The notes under the pieces are model-generated. The model did no database searches and was not told the DNA's origin. It was given only the letters and a program-made list of their open reading frames with translations. Made by a program: the position numbers and the translations under genes. A stretch of 64,000 nt of DNA from Brevipalpus yothersi (taxonomy: Eukaryota; Arthropoda; Arachnida; Trombidiformes; Tenuipalpidae): assembly GCA_003956705.1 (NCBI GenBank), contig QZCP01000334.1, forward strand, positions 1 through 64,000. Direction: 5' to 3'. Of this stretch, positions 27,162-41,619 are shown one piece after another; the stretch's first letter is position 1, and the number at the start of each line of letters is the position of its first letter.

Positions 27162-30100
27162 CAAGTCCTCTGGGCTGAAAGTAGTCTCAATATTTGCTGA
27201 CCCTCTTCACCCAATTCCCGAAGCATGATCTCTGTTGATTGAAAGAGACTCTTTCTGTGCTACTGTTTTCATGGTCCTCTTAACCTACTTCAATTTCTTT
27301 CTCTCTGTCTCTCTTCCTCTTTCAATAGTGTTTCATGGTAATTTGAAAGCTTGTAGGTCATTGAAGTGGATTGTGAAAAGTTTATTAAAACAATCTATCA
27401 CTAGATTTTGTCTTCTCTTGAGTATATCGCTGGATGAGGAAGGTTGAGAAATCGAAATTGTGTGAAGCAGTGAAGCAAGATGATTGTATAGTCTGGAAAA
27501 ATGTGTGTAATCCTTGAGAAAAAAAGTTTCCTTGATCAAGTTATCTTTCTTTTTTGCTGTAATATGTTTCTCGATGAGATTATATTGCAAAAGAATTCGA
27601 ATGAACATCTATTTTCTGCACCTTTTGCACATTCATTTTCATAAGTAAAAGATTGAAAATGTCCAAAGTGTTCAAATTTTATGTGCTTTTTTGATAGATG
27701 ATCTAAGACTCTGCCCCAGTTCAATTTGAGGCTAGGATTCCATATTCTCTCCTGTGTACCTGGGTGAAGGAGTGAAAAGAAGTGAACCTCTCGAAGAAAG
27801 GAAAAAATAAAGCTCTTAGAATGTTCCATGAAGTCCACTTATGACTAGTTGACAGAGCATTCGTCAAATATTCAATACATATATTGAATTTTGTACGCTT
27901 CCAGGGTATACAAGTTTGCCAATTTTGAATGGCATGAGAGAAATCCTCACCTAGACTCAAAATATGTCTGTGTTCATCCATGGACGAAGTTCTATTTGTA
28001 ACGCTAGTCTTACTCACATCAAATTGGTGATCATTTATTGCTCTATTCTTGGAAGAAGAAACTTTCCACCTTCTCCAAGCTCAAAGTACCGTTATATGAG
28101 TGTACATGAGTGCGTAAGCGAGAGCATTAAAAAAACATGAGGTTTGATATTTTTTCTTTGCTTCCTCTTTCTTTCGTTCTTTCTTTCTTTCTCTCTCTCT
28201 CTCTCTCTTCACTTTCTTTTTTTCTCATAAAGCATCAAGTGAACCCAAAGACACGCTTACAATTACCACAATTGGTTACATTCATGATTCATTGTGTGTG
28301 TGTCTGTATGTTTCACTTCTCACTGCATGATTTGCATACACACACATGTTGGTTGTCATGAAGCTCTAATTTTCAACTTAAAGCCACAATATATACATAA
28401 TCATTTGCCTCTTTTGCCATCCCATTTCTCTTGATCATGGTCTTTCTTTTCTCTCGTCTCTTTCGAACAATATAGCCACACATAGACCAACAATCATATA
28501 CCAATCGATACCGAAAATCGTTCTCATTGATTGCTATTGTGGCTTCATCATGACACTATCTTATTGATGATACTCAATAGAAAGAGAGGGAAGAGAGGAA
28601 GAGAAAGGAATCAACTTGTCCACAGCTGAACCGCATCACATTATGTTATTCTTCTTCGATTCTTGTCGACTGTTGATGACTTTTTCTCTCTCTTTTGGAT
28701 AACATTGTTCATCCTTCCAGCTATTATCATCATCAACAGAGTTTTTGTGTGTCACATCTCGTGTTGCTCATCTGTAATTGAACAGAAAACTTTGATCTCA
28801 TCTGGGCTCAAAAACTAGCCATGTTTTCCTCATGTTTTTCTTCATCATATTTATCCAATATCTGGTCTGAGACATCTCGATTCTCTCTCCAAATCTTCCA
28901 GATATTTCGAATCTTCTAGATACACCTCGATTCCTCATGAACATTAATACGTTTCATCTCATGATTTGTTCACACACAGACAAATCATAAGAATTAATTA
29001 TTGCGTGCAAAGTTTTTATACCCAGCTTACGAGAGAAAACTTGTCGTTTGCGTGTTATGAGCAAATCTTGTGTCAAAATTGATTGAAAATTTGTTGGTCA
29101 ATCTCAATATGTGTGTGAATGTATACTGGGACAGATTTTTTCCAAACAATATTCGTGATCAGAATCACCTCTGCCAGTAGCTATGTAGGTATTGCAAATG
29201 AATAGGGAATAACACCAAAAACCTCATAGGCACTGTGGAACCTGGATAACTAGGGAAGATGAGAAGAGAAGATTGAAGAGAAAATTCTTCACTGATGCGG
29301 CTAATGATTCATTTTCATCCTATTCACCTGCCATGATGAAGAATACATCAAACAGTATCATGAAAATGATAGGTGGATGATGCCACTTACACAGGGCTTG
29401 TCTTTTTCGAAGGTAGGAAAAAGAGAAAGAGAGAGAAGTTATCATTTGAACGTGAAATCATATTCTCTTTCCAACTCTGTCAGAATAGCTGATCATGCTC
29501 TTCAGTATATGTAATGTATACTGATGGTGATTCATTTGTTGTTGCGATATTATCATGAAATATATTTTAGCGGCAAAAATGATTGAAATCGTGTTGAAAA
29601 TAACATATAATCACGAAACCAGTGGCCATCTGGTGTCTCTAATTGATATATTCCTTGATGATGCAAATGAGTTTAATTTTTGTTGAGAAAAAGGAAGAGA
29701 AAATCTCTCATGAAGATGTGTTTTGAAGGAGAAAAAGAAAAAATATCTTACAAAATGCTACAATTCTTAACCAAAACGTAATCACTTTTCACCAGAATCG
29801 CCTAACACACCATACACACATTTTCATGGTTCCACTCCTTTTCCATCTTCTTTCTCACCAGCATCTTATCCTTTCTCCATCATCATCCTAGTTTCTCTCA
29901 CGATTCTCTTGATTATTGCTGTTCACTAGCTACTTGATTTCAGTATTCTTTCTCTCTCTCTTTCTCTCTTTAACACTGCTATTTCACCCTGCGGATGTTT
30001 ACGCCATCTCCTCATCCATTAGCCTTCTTCTTCTCATTCTTCTTCTTCATCCCTTCCTCTTCCGCCACCTCCATTTGACGATGTAACGCTTGACGTTGTA

Positions 30101-30172
30101 TGCGCACAAGAAATTCAAATAGGATCACAGCATCTTCTATACGTTCTTACAACTCTTTTCAATCGCATCAAC

Positions 30173-30219
<47 letters not shown>

Positions 30220-33200
30220 GAGGAAGAAAGAAAGAGAAAGAGATGCTGAGATAGATGGATAGATAGATGTCTCACCGAGGCCCTAAGCAAATTTTTCAAT
30301 AGATGCCAGAAGATGTTAACATGAGGGTGGCTGAAGAGCCAATGAAAAGGTTGATCAGCTAATGGAGTGTCAATCTGTTTATATCAATGAACTCTACTGA
30401 ACCTATTCTACATGCATACATGCAGCTATATACATTCTTATACACAGTCACTCACACACACACACAAGACGGAGAACCGTTGAATATATTGAAATTATAC
30501 ATGATGATGAAATCTTTTCATAAGATTCTCATTCCAGATATTCTCAAACACCCTAGATCATGGATGGAGCTTCCTTTTGTTTTGTGAGAAGGAAAAAATC
30601 TCTCCTCTCTCTCTCTCTTTATTCATATTCACCTTCCTATCATTATCATATATATTCTCTTCACTCGATCATCCATCCAACAGTATGAGAACAGAAATGG
30701 CATCGATATTTCTTCTCTCTCTCTCTCTCGCTTCCTCATCTCTTTTCCTTATGTATACCAACTTTTTTCCCCCTGATATACACATCAGTGGAACTTGATC
30801 ATGTGAATCTGATGCAAGCTCAGCAATCAGTGATAAATTATGTCGAACTAAGACAATGGCCAAAAGCAATGCAAGTGGAAGTAAAATATATATACTCAAA
30901 GGAAAGAGAGAGAGAGTAGAGAAGAGAAAAGCGTAAGGAATTTCATTTAAGCCTGATTAAGCTTACCAAACCTTTTATCGATGAAAAAATAAAGGAAAAA
31001 AGAAGAGAAGAGAAAAGCAAAGTGAAAGTGGCCATGCATTGGCAAGTATTATCGAGTAGGCAAGTGAAGAAAATAGGTTGGCAAATTGTTTGCCTGGAAG
31101 ATAATTGAACTTTGATTCCCTTGATTCTCCTCTCTCTCTCTATCTACCTATCTCTCTCCAGTTACCTCTTCAGTTTTTCGATTTTGGCCATATAAGCTCA
31201 TCTTTATTAGGCATATTTATAATACTATCATCATCATTGAGAATCATGCATACATAAAATGACTGAACAATTCTAAATGGCCTGATATAAATTTGCAAGT
31301 GGATGCTCACTAGCAATTATTAATAGTAGTAGTTGTAGTAGTAGTATCATCATCACAATCTTCTGTTTGAAGTTGAACAATAAATGGATATGCATTCTGA
31401 TGAAATATGAAGTCTAAACTACTATCTACTGGTGTTAATATCAATATATTTCATGGATAGAATATCTATTTGGAAAGTTTATCTCAATAAATTTTCTACC
31501 CAAATTGTGAGTCAAAAATTGTTCTCACCATTTTGGAAAGATATCAAGATGAAAGTGTTAATACTCATAATAGGTATGAAAAGTATGATGATCTGTTCAA
31601 TTTGTTGATCATATTTTGGACACTTAAGCGTATCTATCAGTTGATTAAGAATCAGTAGACTGATTTTCCAAAAATCACGAAGAGAAAGTGATGAAATAGA
31701 GCGAGAAAAAACACTGTATTCTCGATTATTCCTCTCTCCCATTCTTTGCCCTCATTCCATGAAAGTATTACTCAATTCAACCCTTTCACAGTTGCCTGCA
31801 TCAAGTGATCATTTGATTGTATCTTCCTTCTTCTCTCCTCTCCATCTTCGCTTCTCTTCTCTTTTCCTCTTCTCTTCGATGAGCTTGATGATGATTCTCA
31901 TTTTGGTCTCTCAATGTTTCTCTCTCTTCATCTTATACAATTGCTGGCAATGATAAGGCAACACACATGATCAATATTCATCGACTAATGGCTTAGCAGA
32001 TCAAACTCTTTCCCTTTCGCTTGCTTTTGGCTTGTGATGATGACGATTCACTCTATTTGAGCTTCCTTGAACATTCCTTGTTACAATAGTTTTGTCATCT
32101 TATGGGACTTTCTTCTGTCTTTACCCTTTCTGCTCTCTATTCAATTATTCCTCAGTATTCTGAGTATAACGTATTTCTTCTATCTCTCTCTTTTTCATTT
32201 TGCTAATTGTTTTTCTTTGATGATTATAGAGTTCAGTATTGGAAAAATATTCTCTGTCTACTTAATCAGATTCAATTTTTTTTCTCTCTATGCTCCATGG
32301 AGCAATATTCTATGGATCATTCTTTGGTGGTTTTCCGGTGAAAAAAGGAACGGAAGCAAGAAAGATGAGAATGTAGCTTTTTATACTCATTTTTTCATGG
32401 TTCATGAGCAACATATTAGATGTTATCATTTTTTTGGAACTTTCTTGATTTCTATTTCTGTTGGTGGAGTTTTCCAAACACCGTTTCTACCATTCATTCT
32501 ATCGTGATTTCAAGAGTACCATTCAAAATAAGAAGGGAGAGAGAGAGAAGTTCATGAATGAGTGTTGAAAGATTGCCTCCCCAATTCCAAAACAAATGAC
32601 GCAATTTGCATCTGACTTCATATTACTTGTCTTTATTTCAAACTGTCAATTAGTTGAGCAGAACATCCAGTCAATCGAAAAAATTAGTCACACAAAACAA
32701 ACGATATTGACTATTTTTCATCGCTTGTCACTGCTTCAAGATAAACACACACACACATTTAATGGAATGATATTATTGAAAAGAATAAATATAATGCTTA
32801 ACAATACACAATATACAAAGAATAATCTGACACTTTCTCCATGAATTCAGAGCTTTTTATTAATACTCGTATAATTTTATACCAAAGATGATCGTTTGCA
32901 TCAGATAAGAGGAAATTGATTCATTTTCTTTTTGAATATAAAGAATGGAAAAATAATGTGTATTCTTTATCTCTCTATTCCTATTTGCAAAACAGTGTGA
33001 AAAGAATCTTCTGGATGATTCTGGGAGCAACAGTCTATCCCAGGATGGAACTCTCAAAGTGTCTAAAACCCGGGCCCAACTAGCACGCCGTTCTGGTGGC
33101 ATATTTTCCAATCCTTTTCGAACTGATCGTGAAAAAATGGAACAATTAACGGAACTACTAAATCAATACGATCAGAATGGTATTCCAGATATTTGTTGTG

Positions 33201-34822
33201 TAAGCAGTTTTCATCAACACTCATCATCGGCACCATCAGCACCTCCGCCAACCCCTGTTCAATCCAATACCAATGGAACCAATCAGCAACACCTCAATCA
33301 TCATCAACACCACAGCAGTACCACACGATTATCCGATTATGGTGGCTCATCAGAATCAGATAAATCAGATTATAATGATACAAATAATCCACTTTATTTG
33401 GAAAAAAATTGGCGGGCTCTTGTGGACAGCCCGGAAAGTATGTCCAAGAAAGTCCAAAATCAACAAGATGCCATATGGGAACTACTGGACACGGAAGTCT
33501 CATATATCAAGCGTCTTAAAGTTATATCTGATCTGTTTCTTACGTGTCTAGTTAGTTTACAAAATGAATGCCTTTTAAATGATGTAAGTATACGTTCATT
33601 CACTCATTATCACAATTAGAATTGTGGGAAAAGAATCAAATATTAATCAAAAAGAAAACAAAGCCCTCCAAAAAACACAATACAACCCAGAAGTCTTTAT
33701 CATCATGATTCTGACCTTCGATTAAGTGACTATATGTTGCTGTGTGTGTTTGTATCCCATGAAATTCATGATGGAGGCTCCCATCATGCGTACAGATGAA
33801 ATGAATTCCAACAGTCTCCCCGAATAGATTGCAAAATTGCTGACCAGATGACTTGCTAATAAGCCATGAAGGTCTTGCATCAGCATGTGAATCAAGCGAA
33901 TGCCTGGAAGGGATTTAATCGATTCACGAAAGAGGAAGAGAGAGAGAGAAAAAAGAATCTTTATTTTGTCCAAAAAGCAAGTTTGAATTCTATTCCAATT
34001 GCTTTTTGTTGGGAGAAAAAAGACAAAAGGAAAAAGATGATGAGCTGAAATATTCTTAGATTTGGATTGAATTTCTTCCTACCTCTAAAATTCATTCCCA
34101 ATATTATGCACCAATTTACATTCAGTGGAAATAAATCAGAAACAGTAGATGAAGAAAAAGTTACGTGGATGTTACCAGAATCTTCCTTCTCTCTCTATCC
34201 ACCATATTCCCCCTACTCTTACCATTATTCTGACGAGATCTACTTTCGATAAGAGCTCCAATTAGATAGAAGTTTCTCGGTTGATGGCCAATTTCCAACA
34301 TTTTGATCGAAATGAATGGAGCCGCTCACAATAAGCTTCATCCAAGAAGTAATAGTAATAGTAATAGTAGTGGTAGTTGTAGTTGTAGGTATGGTGTAGT
34401 TGGTTATCAGAATATCATGGGCTTCATTGAGTGGCTCCTTTTTCAGGCTACATTTTTACGATCCATTCACGACCCAGCATTGATCGAAATAAGAGTGAAA
34501 TCAATAAGCCTTGTTCCACACAAATTAGACAGATTCTGGATGCCCTCAAGCGAATGGGTGGAATGAATCTATTCTAGAATCAATCGAGCATCGAGAAGTA
34601 GTACAGAGAGAGTAAGAGAGAGAAATTAGAAGCTTTATGATTCGAAAAAGTGTATATGTGTGATTTTGTGACAAGCTAATAGCTCACGAAGGAATTAGGG
34701 CCTACATTAGTTCATCATTTAGTACCCTCCGTTCTTCCAATATCTGCCATTGCATCACCCACAAAATATTGAATATATGTTTTATTGAAAGGGAAGCAGA
34801 GCAAGATTGTCAATCACAATTT

Positions 34823-34859
<37 letters not shown>

Positions 34860-36368
34860 TCATGTGTCTACAATATGAATAGTTTACATTATTTATCATA
34901 AATTTCTTGAAATATTGGTCATTGGTACCTGAAAACAGTCCATTTATCATATTCATCCATAGACATAAACGCAATTTGACTAACCCTTTTCTTGTTTTGA
35001 TTTCCTTGTCTCATTTCATGTATCTTCGCTCTCTTCCCATTGCACCATGTAACTATGTGAACACTTTGCATGATGGAATTTTTCTCCCTGATGACCCAAA
35101 ATAATCGTTCAACATTGTCGTCTCTTCTTCATCTTGATACAATCGAAAAATGATGGACTCCCATGGCATACAGATCGATACGGAGAGAATGTTTTCCAAC
35201 ATAACTCAAGTATATTCCGCGAATCACTATTTCTGGATGAATCATTTGTTACCAATGTTAAAAGCATCTCGAGAAAACCATCAGCCTCTAAATCCTATCA
35301 TCATGAAAGATGGTTTCCTCAAGGTAAGCTCTTCATTTCTTCAATCACTTTCTCTCTCTCTCTTCCCTCTTTCAATGTTTTTCTGTTATCCACATACTTT
35401 ACCCAGATTTTCTGAAGTCTATTGGCTTGTTTTGCCATTGTTTTCATTTCTTTATTCTTTCCTGTTCTTCTTATTCTTCTTCCGCTTATTTCTTCCCTCA
35501 TCCCAAAATCTATGTAGATATATGTACACTATTGACAGGCATCGATTGCTTGTCCATTTCGCGCCATTTTTACTCTCTCTCATCATGAAGTCTATTTCAA
35601 AAAAGATGATGATGAAACATAAGAACATGAAAACATCTTGTTTCCCATCATTCAATCGTATTATCCGATTTTTTCTCTCTACTTCTCCCTTGTATTCTTC
35701 CTCTTTTCGGTTCCCTTTTTACCGTTAAGCTGGCAAAAAGAGAAAGAAGAAGAGTATGGAAAAATAAGTAGAATTCTTGGGAAAAGAATAACAGTAAAAA
35801 TAAGCCCACTTGGTCAATCGTTGCTTACATGAATTGGAGATTATTCTTTTAGCTGTATATTTTTGTGGAATTTTTTTCTCTTCGCACTTTCAACAGCGAA
35901 AAGGGAAATCAGTGTGTGTGTACATGTCTAGGAAGTATAAATGTGAGCAAATTCTACTCTCATTATTCCTTCTTTTACCGCCACAGCATCGATTGAGAAT
36001 AGAATGAAACTATGTGAACGATCGAGATGAAGAGAACAGAAACCGTTCCTTTTTGCTCTTCATTTTTCTATCAATTCACACTTGACCAATCCACCCTTTC
36101 CATTCAATCCATTATATAGCCACTAGTTTTTTTTCTTCTCTCTCTCACTCACTCAAATACTCACTTATTCCCTCTGGCCATGACAATATCCACAGAATCG
36201 GATTCAATTTTCGATTTTTTCCAGCTAAACCCATATCGTGAACCATAGATAACCATTTTTTAGGGTGACAAATGATTGTTATGTTGACGCCTTACTCGTT
36301 CCAGGGAACCATAGAAGAATGCTAGAAGTGAGAAAGAGAAAATCTTTTATCGATAAAATGAATCACCC

Positions 36369-36432
<64 letters not shown>

Positions 36433-37836
36433 ACTCACAAGTAGTAAGAGTAATCATCTTTTTTCATTGGAGTCTGCAGTATATTGTGTGTGAAGAGAGA
36501 GAGAAAAGAAAATTGTTGAGCAAAATGATGAGGAAGAAAAAGAGTGAAACGTGAACAAGAGTTAATATTAGGGCTTCCGATATTTTGATGATGATCATAA
36601 AAACCTGAGCAAAAGTCCGAATCGAAGAATAAGTAAGAGAAGAAAAAATTGGATCAAGATCGAGAGCGGAAGAGAAAATGAATGAAGCTCACATATGTGT
36701 TTTGATGAAGTGGAAAAGGAGAGAGAAAAAATGAAAATTTGTAGGATAGAATTTCTCGAAAAATTTTTTTAGTATAACAGTTCTCCTAATGAACAAGACC
36801 TTATTTTGATGTAAAATAACAGCTTCTAGCTCAAATTTCTCTCTTTCTCTCTCTCCATATCAATACTGTTCAATGTTTGCTTTGTTGTTCTTATAATTTT
36901 GAGAATATCAAGCTTGACGATAAGAAAGAATCATGAAAGAATAATGGTGTGTGTATTCTCTCTCCTTCTCACTCCTTTATTTCTTACTGAGAATTTTTTT
37001 GTCTATTATTTTTATGAGGTGAGAAGTTGTGCAAATGTACACAAAAATATATATAGATGTGTTCACCAATCTTTCCTCTTAGTGGAGAAAAAAGAATAGA
37101 AAAGCTTAAAGATGATGAATTTTGGACTAGAAAACATTAAACAAGAATGAGAGAGAAGAATAATATGTATTCTCTGAAGCATACTTTCCGAATCACTATC
37201 TTTTCAACTCTTTTTTTTCTTGTCCATAATATATATAACAAAACGAAAACAATTATGGCTCAGATTTGGTCTCTATTCCATCTCTCAGGCACACTTTGGA
37301 TACTTGTTTTGAGAACCCTTCTTCTTTCTATTTCACTCATATATATTCTAGGGGAGAGGAGGAGAGTGGATGAAATTTTCCAAGGAAGAACATGAGAAAG
37401 TATAGATTGCTCTTGAGCTTTTACGAATCACATTCTTTCTGCAATCTATATTCCATTTCATGAATTTCGAAAAAGTGTATTAAACTCATTTCATTGAATA
37501 GCTAATATACACATAGCTACATGCACACATATCAATGAAGATCTGAAGGTTTTGTACAAGATCTTTTCACCAATATTCTGTAAATTCTTCGAACTTTTCA
37601 TCTTGGCATCAAAAAAACTTTTATATCGATGAGTGTATGTGTATCAAGGCTTTTTATGAGCTGATATAATCGATTCCATTCAAATAGATATGTGCCCGAG
37701 GCTATTTATTCAATTCCATCCAAACTTTATATTTTTATCCTCGATAACACACTATAGTAAGACTAGCCTTTGTACATTAGACCCTAGAATGCTTATATCG
37801 TCCAAAAAATTGCGAAAGAATCTCCCTTTTCCATGG

Positions 37837-37911
<75 letters not shown>

Positions 37912-38165
37912 CTTTCTATTTTCTCATGAAAGAGATACATTGTGCAGGCATCCCAGAGAAAGCAGGTCAACCAGTAAAGCATCGAAGAAGACTTCTTCTC
38001 TTCCTCTTCTTCCACATCTATATACTATCATTGCTTTCATTCTCCAATTAATTTGAATTAATGAGACCTCTTAAGCGTGATGGCTTCCGATTTCCAGAAT
38101 TGGGAGCATCGTTGGAGAAGATGAGCTCAATATCTTCATGAAAGCTATAAACCGCTGACTTGTGA

Positions 38166-38232
<67 letters not shown>

Positions 38233-40162
38233 AAGATTTTTTGCCCAATACTTCTTTACTCACATATTTACCAAAGATTTTGTGCAAAGCTGTATCACGT
38301 GTAAAAAAATACCATAGTTTGGATGATTTCTTCAGCACTCTCAGCATTCTTCTCTCCATCTTCTCTCAACATGCTTCTAGACAAGAGAGACCATCTTTAA
38401 GCTTCCTTTTAACCTTTACACCTCTTCACCTAAATTCACTTGATAAACTGTGGACTGTTGAAAAATAATGGACACTAGCATCTTCTTCTCATATCTCACC
38501 ATGCACACACACAGACACACCTAACCAGTGTTTATTTCCAACAAGTTGTTGACATGATCGAAAGTCTATTCATCTGTTTTCTGATATACTCCGAGAATGA
38601 CAGTGTCCACTATCATTGTAGTGAGAATTTTGGTGGTCAAATTAATCTAGATTGTCAATGACCGCAAGGGTAGTATCAGTATTTTCCGTTCAGATGGAAT
38701 GATGACTCTTCTCTCTTCTCTCTCTCTATTTTTATGTGTATATGTTATTTCTAGGCAATGATGCTCATTGATTTCTCATGAACCTTGTCTACAAATTATG
38801 ATCATGATGATGGTGAATGCCCGAGGTGTGCTTAATAAATATTTGCTTAGCTTTGATATCAACTAGGCATCATCTGATGACCGTATCATGAGCCACTATG
38901 AATTCCCTCGCCCAAACATTCCGTTTATGATGAAATGATGAGAAAGAGCTGAAATTATCGTTTCCAAAAATTCTTCTTCTCACTACTTTGGATGATGATG
39001 GAAACTTTGTTCATTTCATCATGGCTTGTTTGTGTTGCGATTAAGGAAGAGAGATGAACAATCAGTGTTCATCAATTTTTCAACTTTGTATGTTCAATTG
39101 ATGAACATAGATCGTTCACTAATGAGATTGTGAAAGTATGCTAATGATGTTAAACAAAAGATTTTATGATACATGATATTCAATTACAAAATTTGATCAT
39201 CTATTTTTGTCTCATGAAACTTTTTCCCGTCCACCTGATCAAATGTGATTCAAAATTGATCCAACACAATACACTTTCCATTAACATCGTTATGCATCAA
39301 ACATGTGAATCAAATTGAGTTGTAGTTTTGAATGAATGTTTCCAAGAGAATACAAGTAGGATACTTGATGAAATACTTTTCATCACTCTTCAGTTTCATC
39401 TGTTTTGAACAATACTGATGCTGTTCCCTAGCGTTTCGATATTTTCACTCAGTCCTTTTACGAATTGCTTCATGATTAGCATCTTTATGCTTTACTACCT
39501 CTCGACGAATTCGGAATATGTATCATCTACTGTATGATGATTTATGAACTCCTCTAGGATGAATCAAATCTCACAAGGAGGGATAAAAGATGCGAGTTTT
39601 GGAATTCGTAGAACTTCATTGCAAAATCAACCAAAAATCTAGGGTAATTTTATATGTATATGATTTGAGGAAGCTAGCTAAGTCAATCTTGCTCTTTTTG
39701 GAGAAAATTGAAGCAGATTGTTAGATATGCGTCAGGAAAATATTGCAATTTTCCAGAGTAGTATGGAAAAAGTTGTGAAAATCATAATAATTTTGAATAA
39801 ATTTTTCAAAGTTCCAATAATTTCTCTTCAGTCAGCTGAAATTGCATTTCAGCGCAAAGAGTCAAATTATTAGTTTTGAAAGGCTGATTTTCCACAAATA
39901 ATATCATTCACCATTCAATTTTGAAATAATTGCCATGAGTTGTGTGTAAATGTTGGTGTGTTTTTCAAAATCAAGCTTGACCAGAGAGGTCACTGATATG
40001 CATGAATGGATTGGCTTGCATGATATGCAGATGAGACTGTTGAAGTGTAAGTATTCAATATAGCTCGAGATATTTGAGAACGATATAAAAATGAAAATTC
40101 TCCATTCAAGTGCGAAAGTTTAGTGGAACAATTCAGATGACACTTTGGATGATACTTCTTGT

Positions 40163-40195
<33 letters not shown>

Positions 40196-41541
40196 CTCTT
40201 CAGATACCAAAAATTCATATATGATCACTTTGCATGAATAGTTCCACATGAAAGTTGACAGTCCATTGATCACACCAGAACCCATCAAACTATACATCTG
40301 TGCATGATGTGTAGATTCGGTATTGTTGAATGAATTCATGATGGAAAAATGAGGGTAAAACAGATAGGAAGAAAACTTCATGGTGAGAGAGAGAGGAAAA
40401 GACAATCGTTCATCTGTGAGATGATATATATGATATCTATTGCTTCCTCTTCCGAATTCGACCTACTATAATCACCAGTGTGAGTATACATCAGAGGATT
40501 TTCAGGGTACCTGGTAAAAACTGAACCTATCATCATCATACTGGCTTATCCAGATCTGTAATAGGTAGTGTGCATACTTCATAGTCTTCCAAGATCATGA
40601 ATTCCAGAAATATATGATTGCACAGTGCAAATATACAGTAAACATGTGTAGGTTTATATATATCACCACATTCATGGTATGAAATCGCGCAATTGAAAAC
40701 TTTTCTCCTTCTTATTGATATTCAAATAAAGTGAGATCATTGATATTCTATGGATATTTGAGCACATCTCTCCTCACCTGTCAGGATCAAATTTCAGTAT
40801 ATTCCTTGAATATCCATGAACTTTTTCCTCCCTAAGGGAAATACTAATATTCCCATGATAAGAGTGTATTGATATCGTATTGTGAAGCCTGTATTAGTGG
40901 CTAGGATTACTATTTCTCTACCATTCTTAAAGGAAAAAGAATTTTCTATCATCATTTTCTTCATGATTGTTAAGGGTATTTTTAGTGTCGAGAAACTTCC
41001 ACTCCAAGATATGTTCGCATGAATTTTTCTAAGGATCAAAACTCAACGATATTCTCGCTCTCTCTCCCCATCTTCATGTAAAACCAACCTCCTCCTCTTC
41101 ATCCTCCTCCTCTTTGATGACCAATTCTTTTCATACTTCCCAGAGATAGCTCTCCTAATGAGGCCATTGTCTTACACTATTCACTAAGATGTTCCATTGT
41201 GTGGCTGATGAGAGGGCAAGTGTCACTGAATTGTCTATAATACAGATGCACGAACACACATCCTTGAGAAGGATCATTCGAATTGATTTCCTCTCTCTCT
41301 TTCTCTCTCTTCCGAGATACATTCGTTTGAGTAGAACTTCAAGATGCGGAACCAGGAAGCCAGGGATAAGTGATAAGTGAGAGATGATGATGAAGAAGAG
41401 AAAGTGAAGAGAAGGGGAGAGAGATGGAGAGAGAGAAATGATCAAGAAGAAGATGCTGGCGAAGAGTTATGAGAAATAGACAGTGAACAAGAAGAGCTTG
41501 GTGAAATGAATGCTGCTCCAGAAGGATAATCGTCCAGTGAT

Positions 41542-41619
<78 letters not shown>

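Larger units (their letters stand above)
13427..32995 (+). other. Intron of about 19.6 kb in the PLEKHG5-like gene
   Basis: Runs from donor GTGAGT at 13427 to the acceptor TTTGCAAAACAG. It contains many CT tracts (13692-13769, 17404-17457, 21679-21721, about 23265-23298, 27101-27158) and a GA tract (30175-30215), with otherwise AT-rich unique-looking sequence. Open frames within are mostly repeat-derived. Weak exon-like segments are noted at 21882-21943, 22604-22683 and 24335-24565. No transposon, tRNA or nested gene could be supported. Confidence 0.8.

Noticed and set aside
32067..32507. 146-codon hydrophobic open frame (Phe/Leu/Ser-rich)
   Set aside because: Composition follows the T/C-rich intron sequence, and an apparent membrane profile is expected from TTT/CTT/TCT codons. 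Not supported by splice sites or homology.
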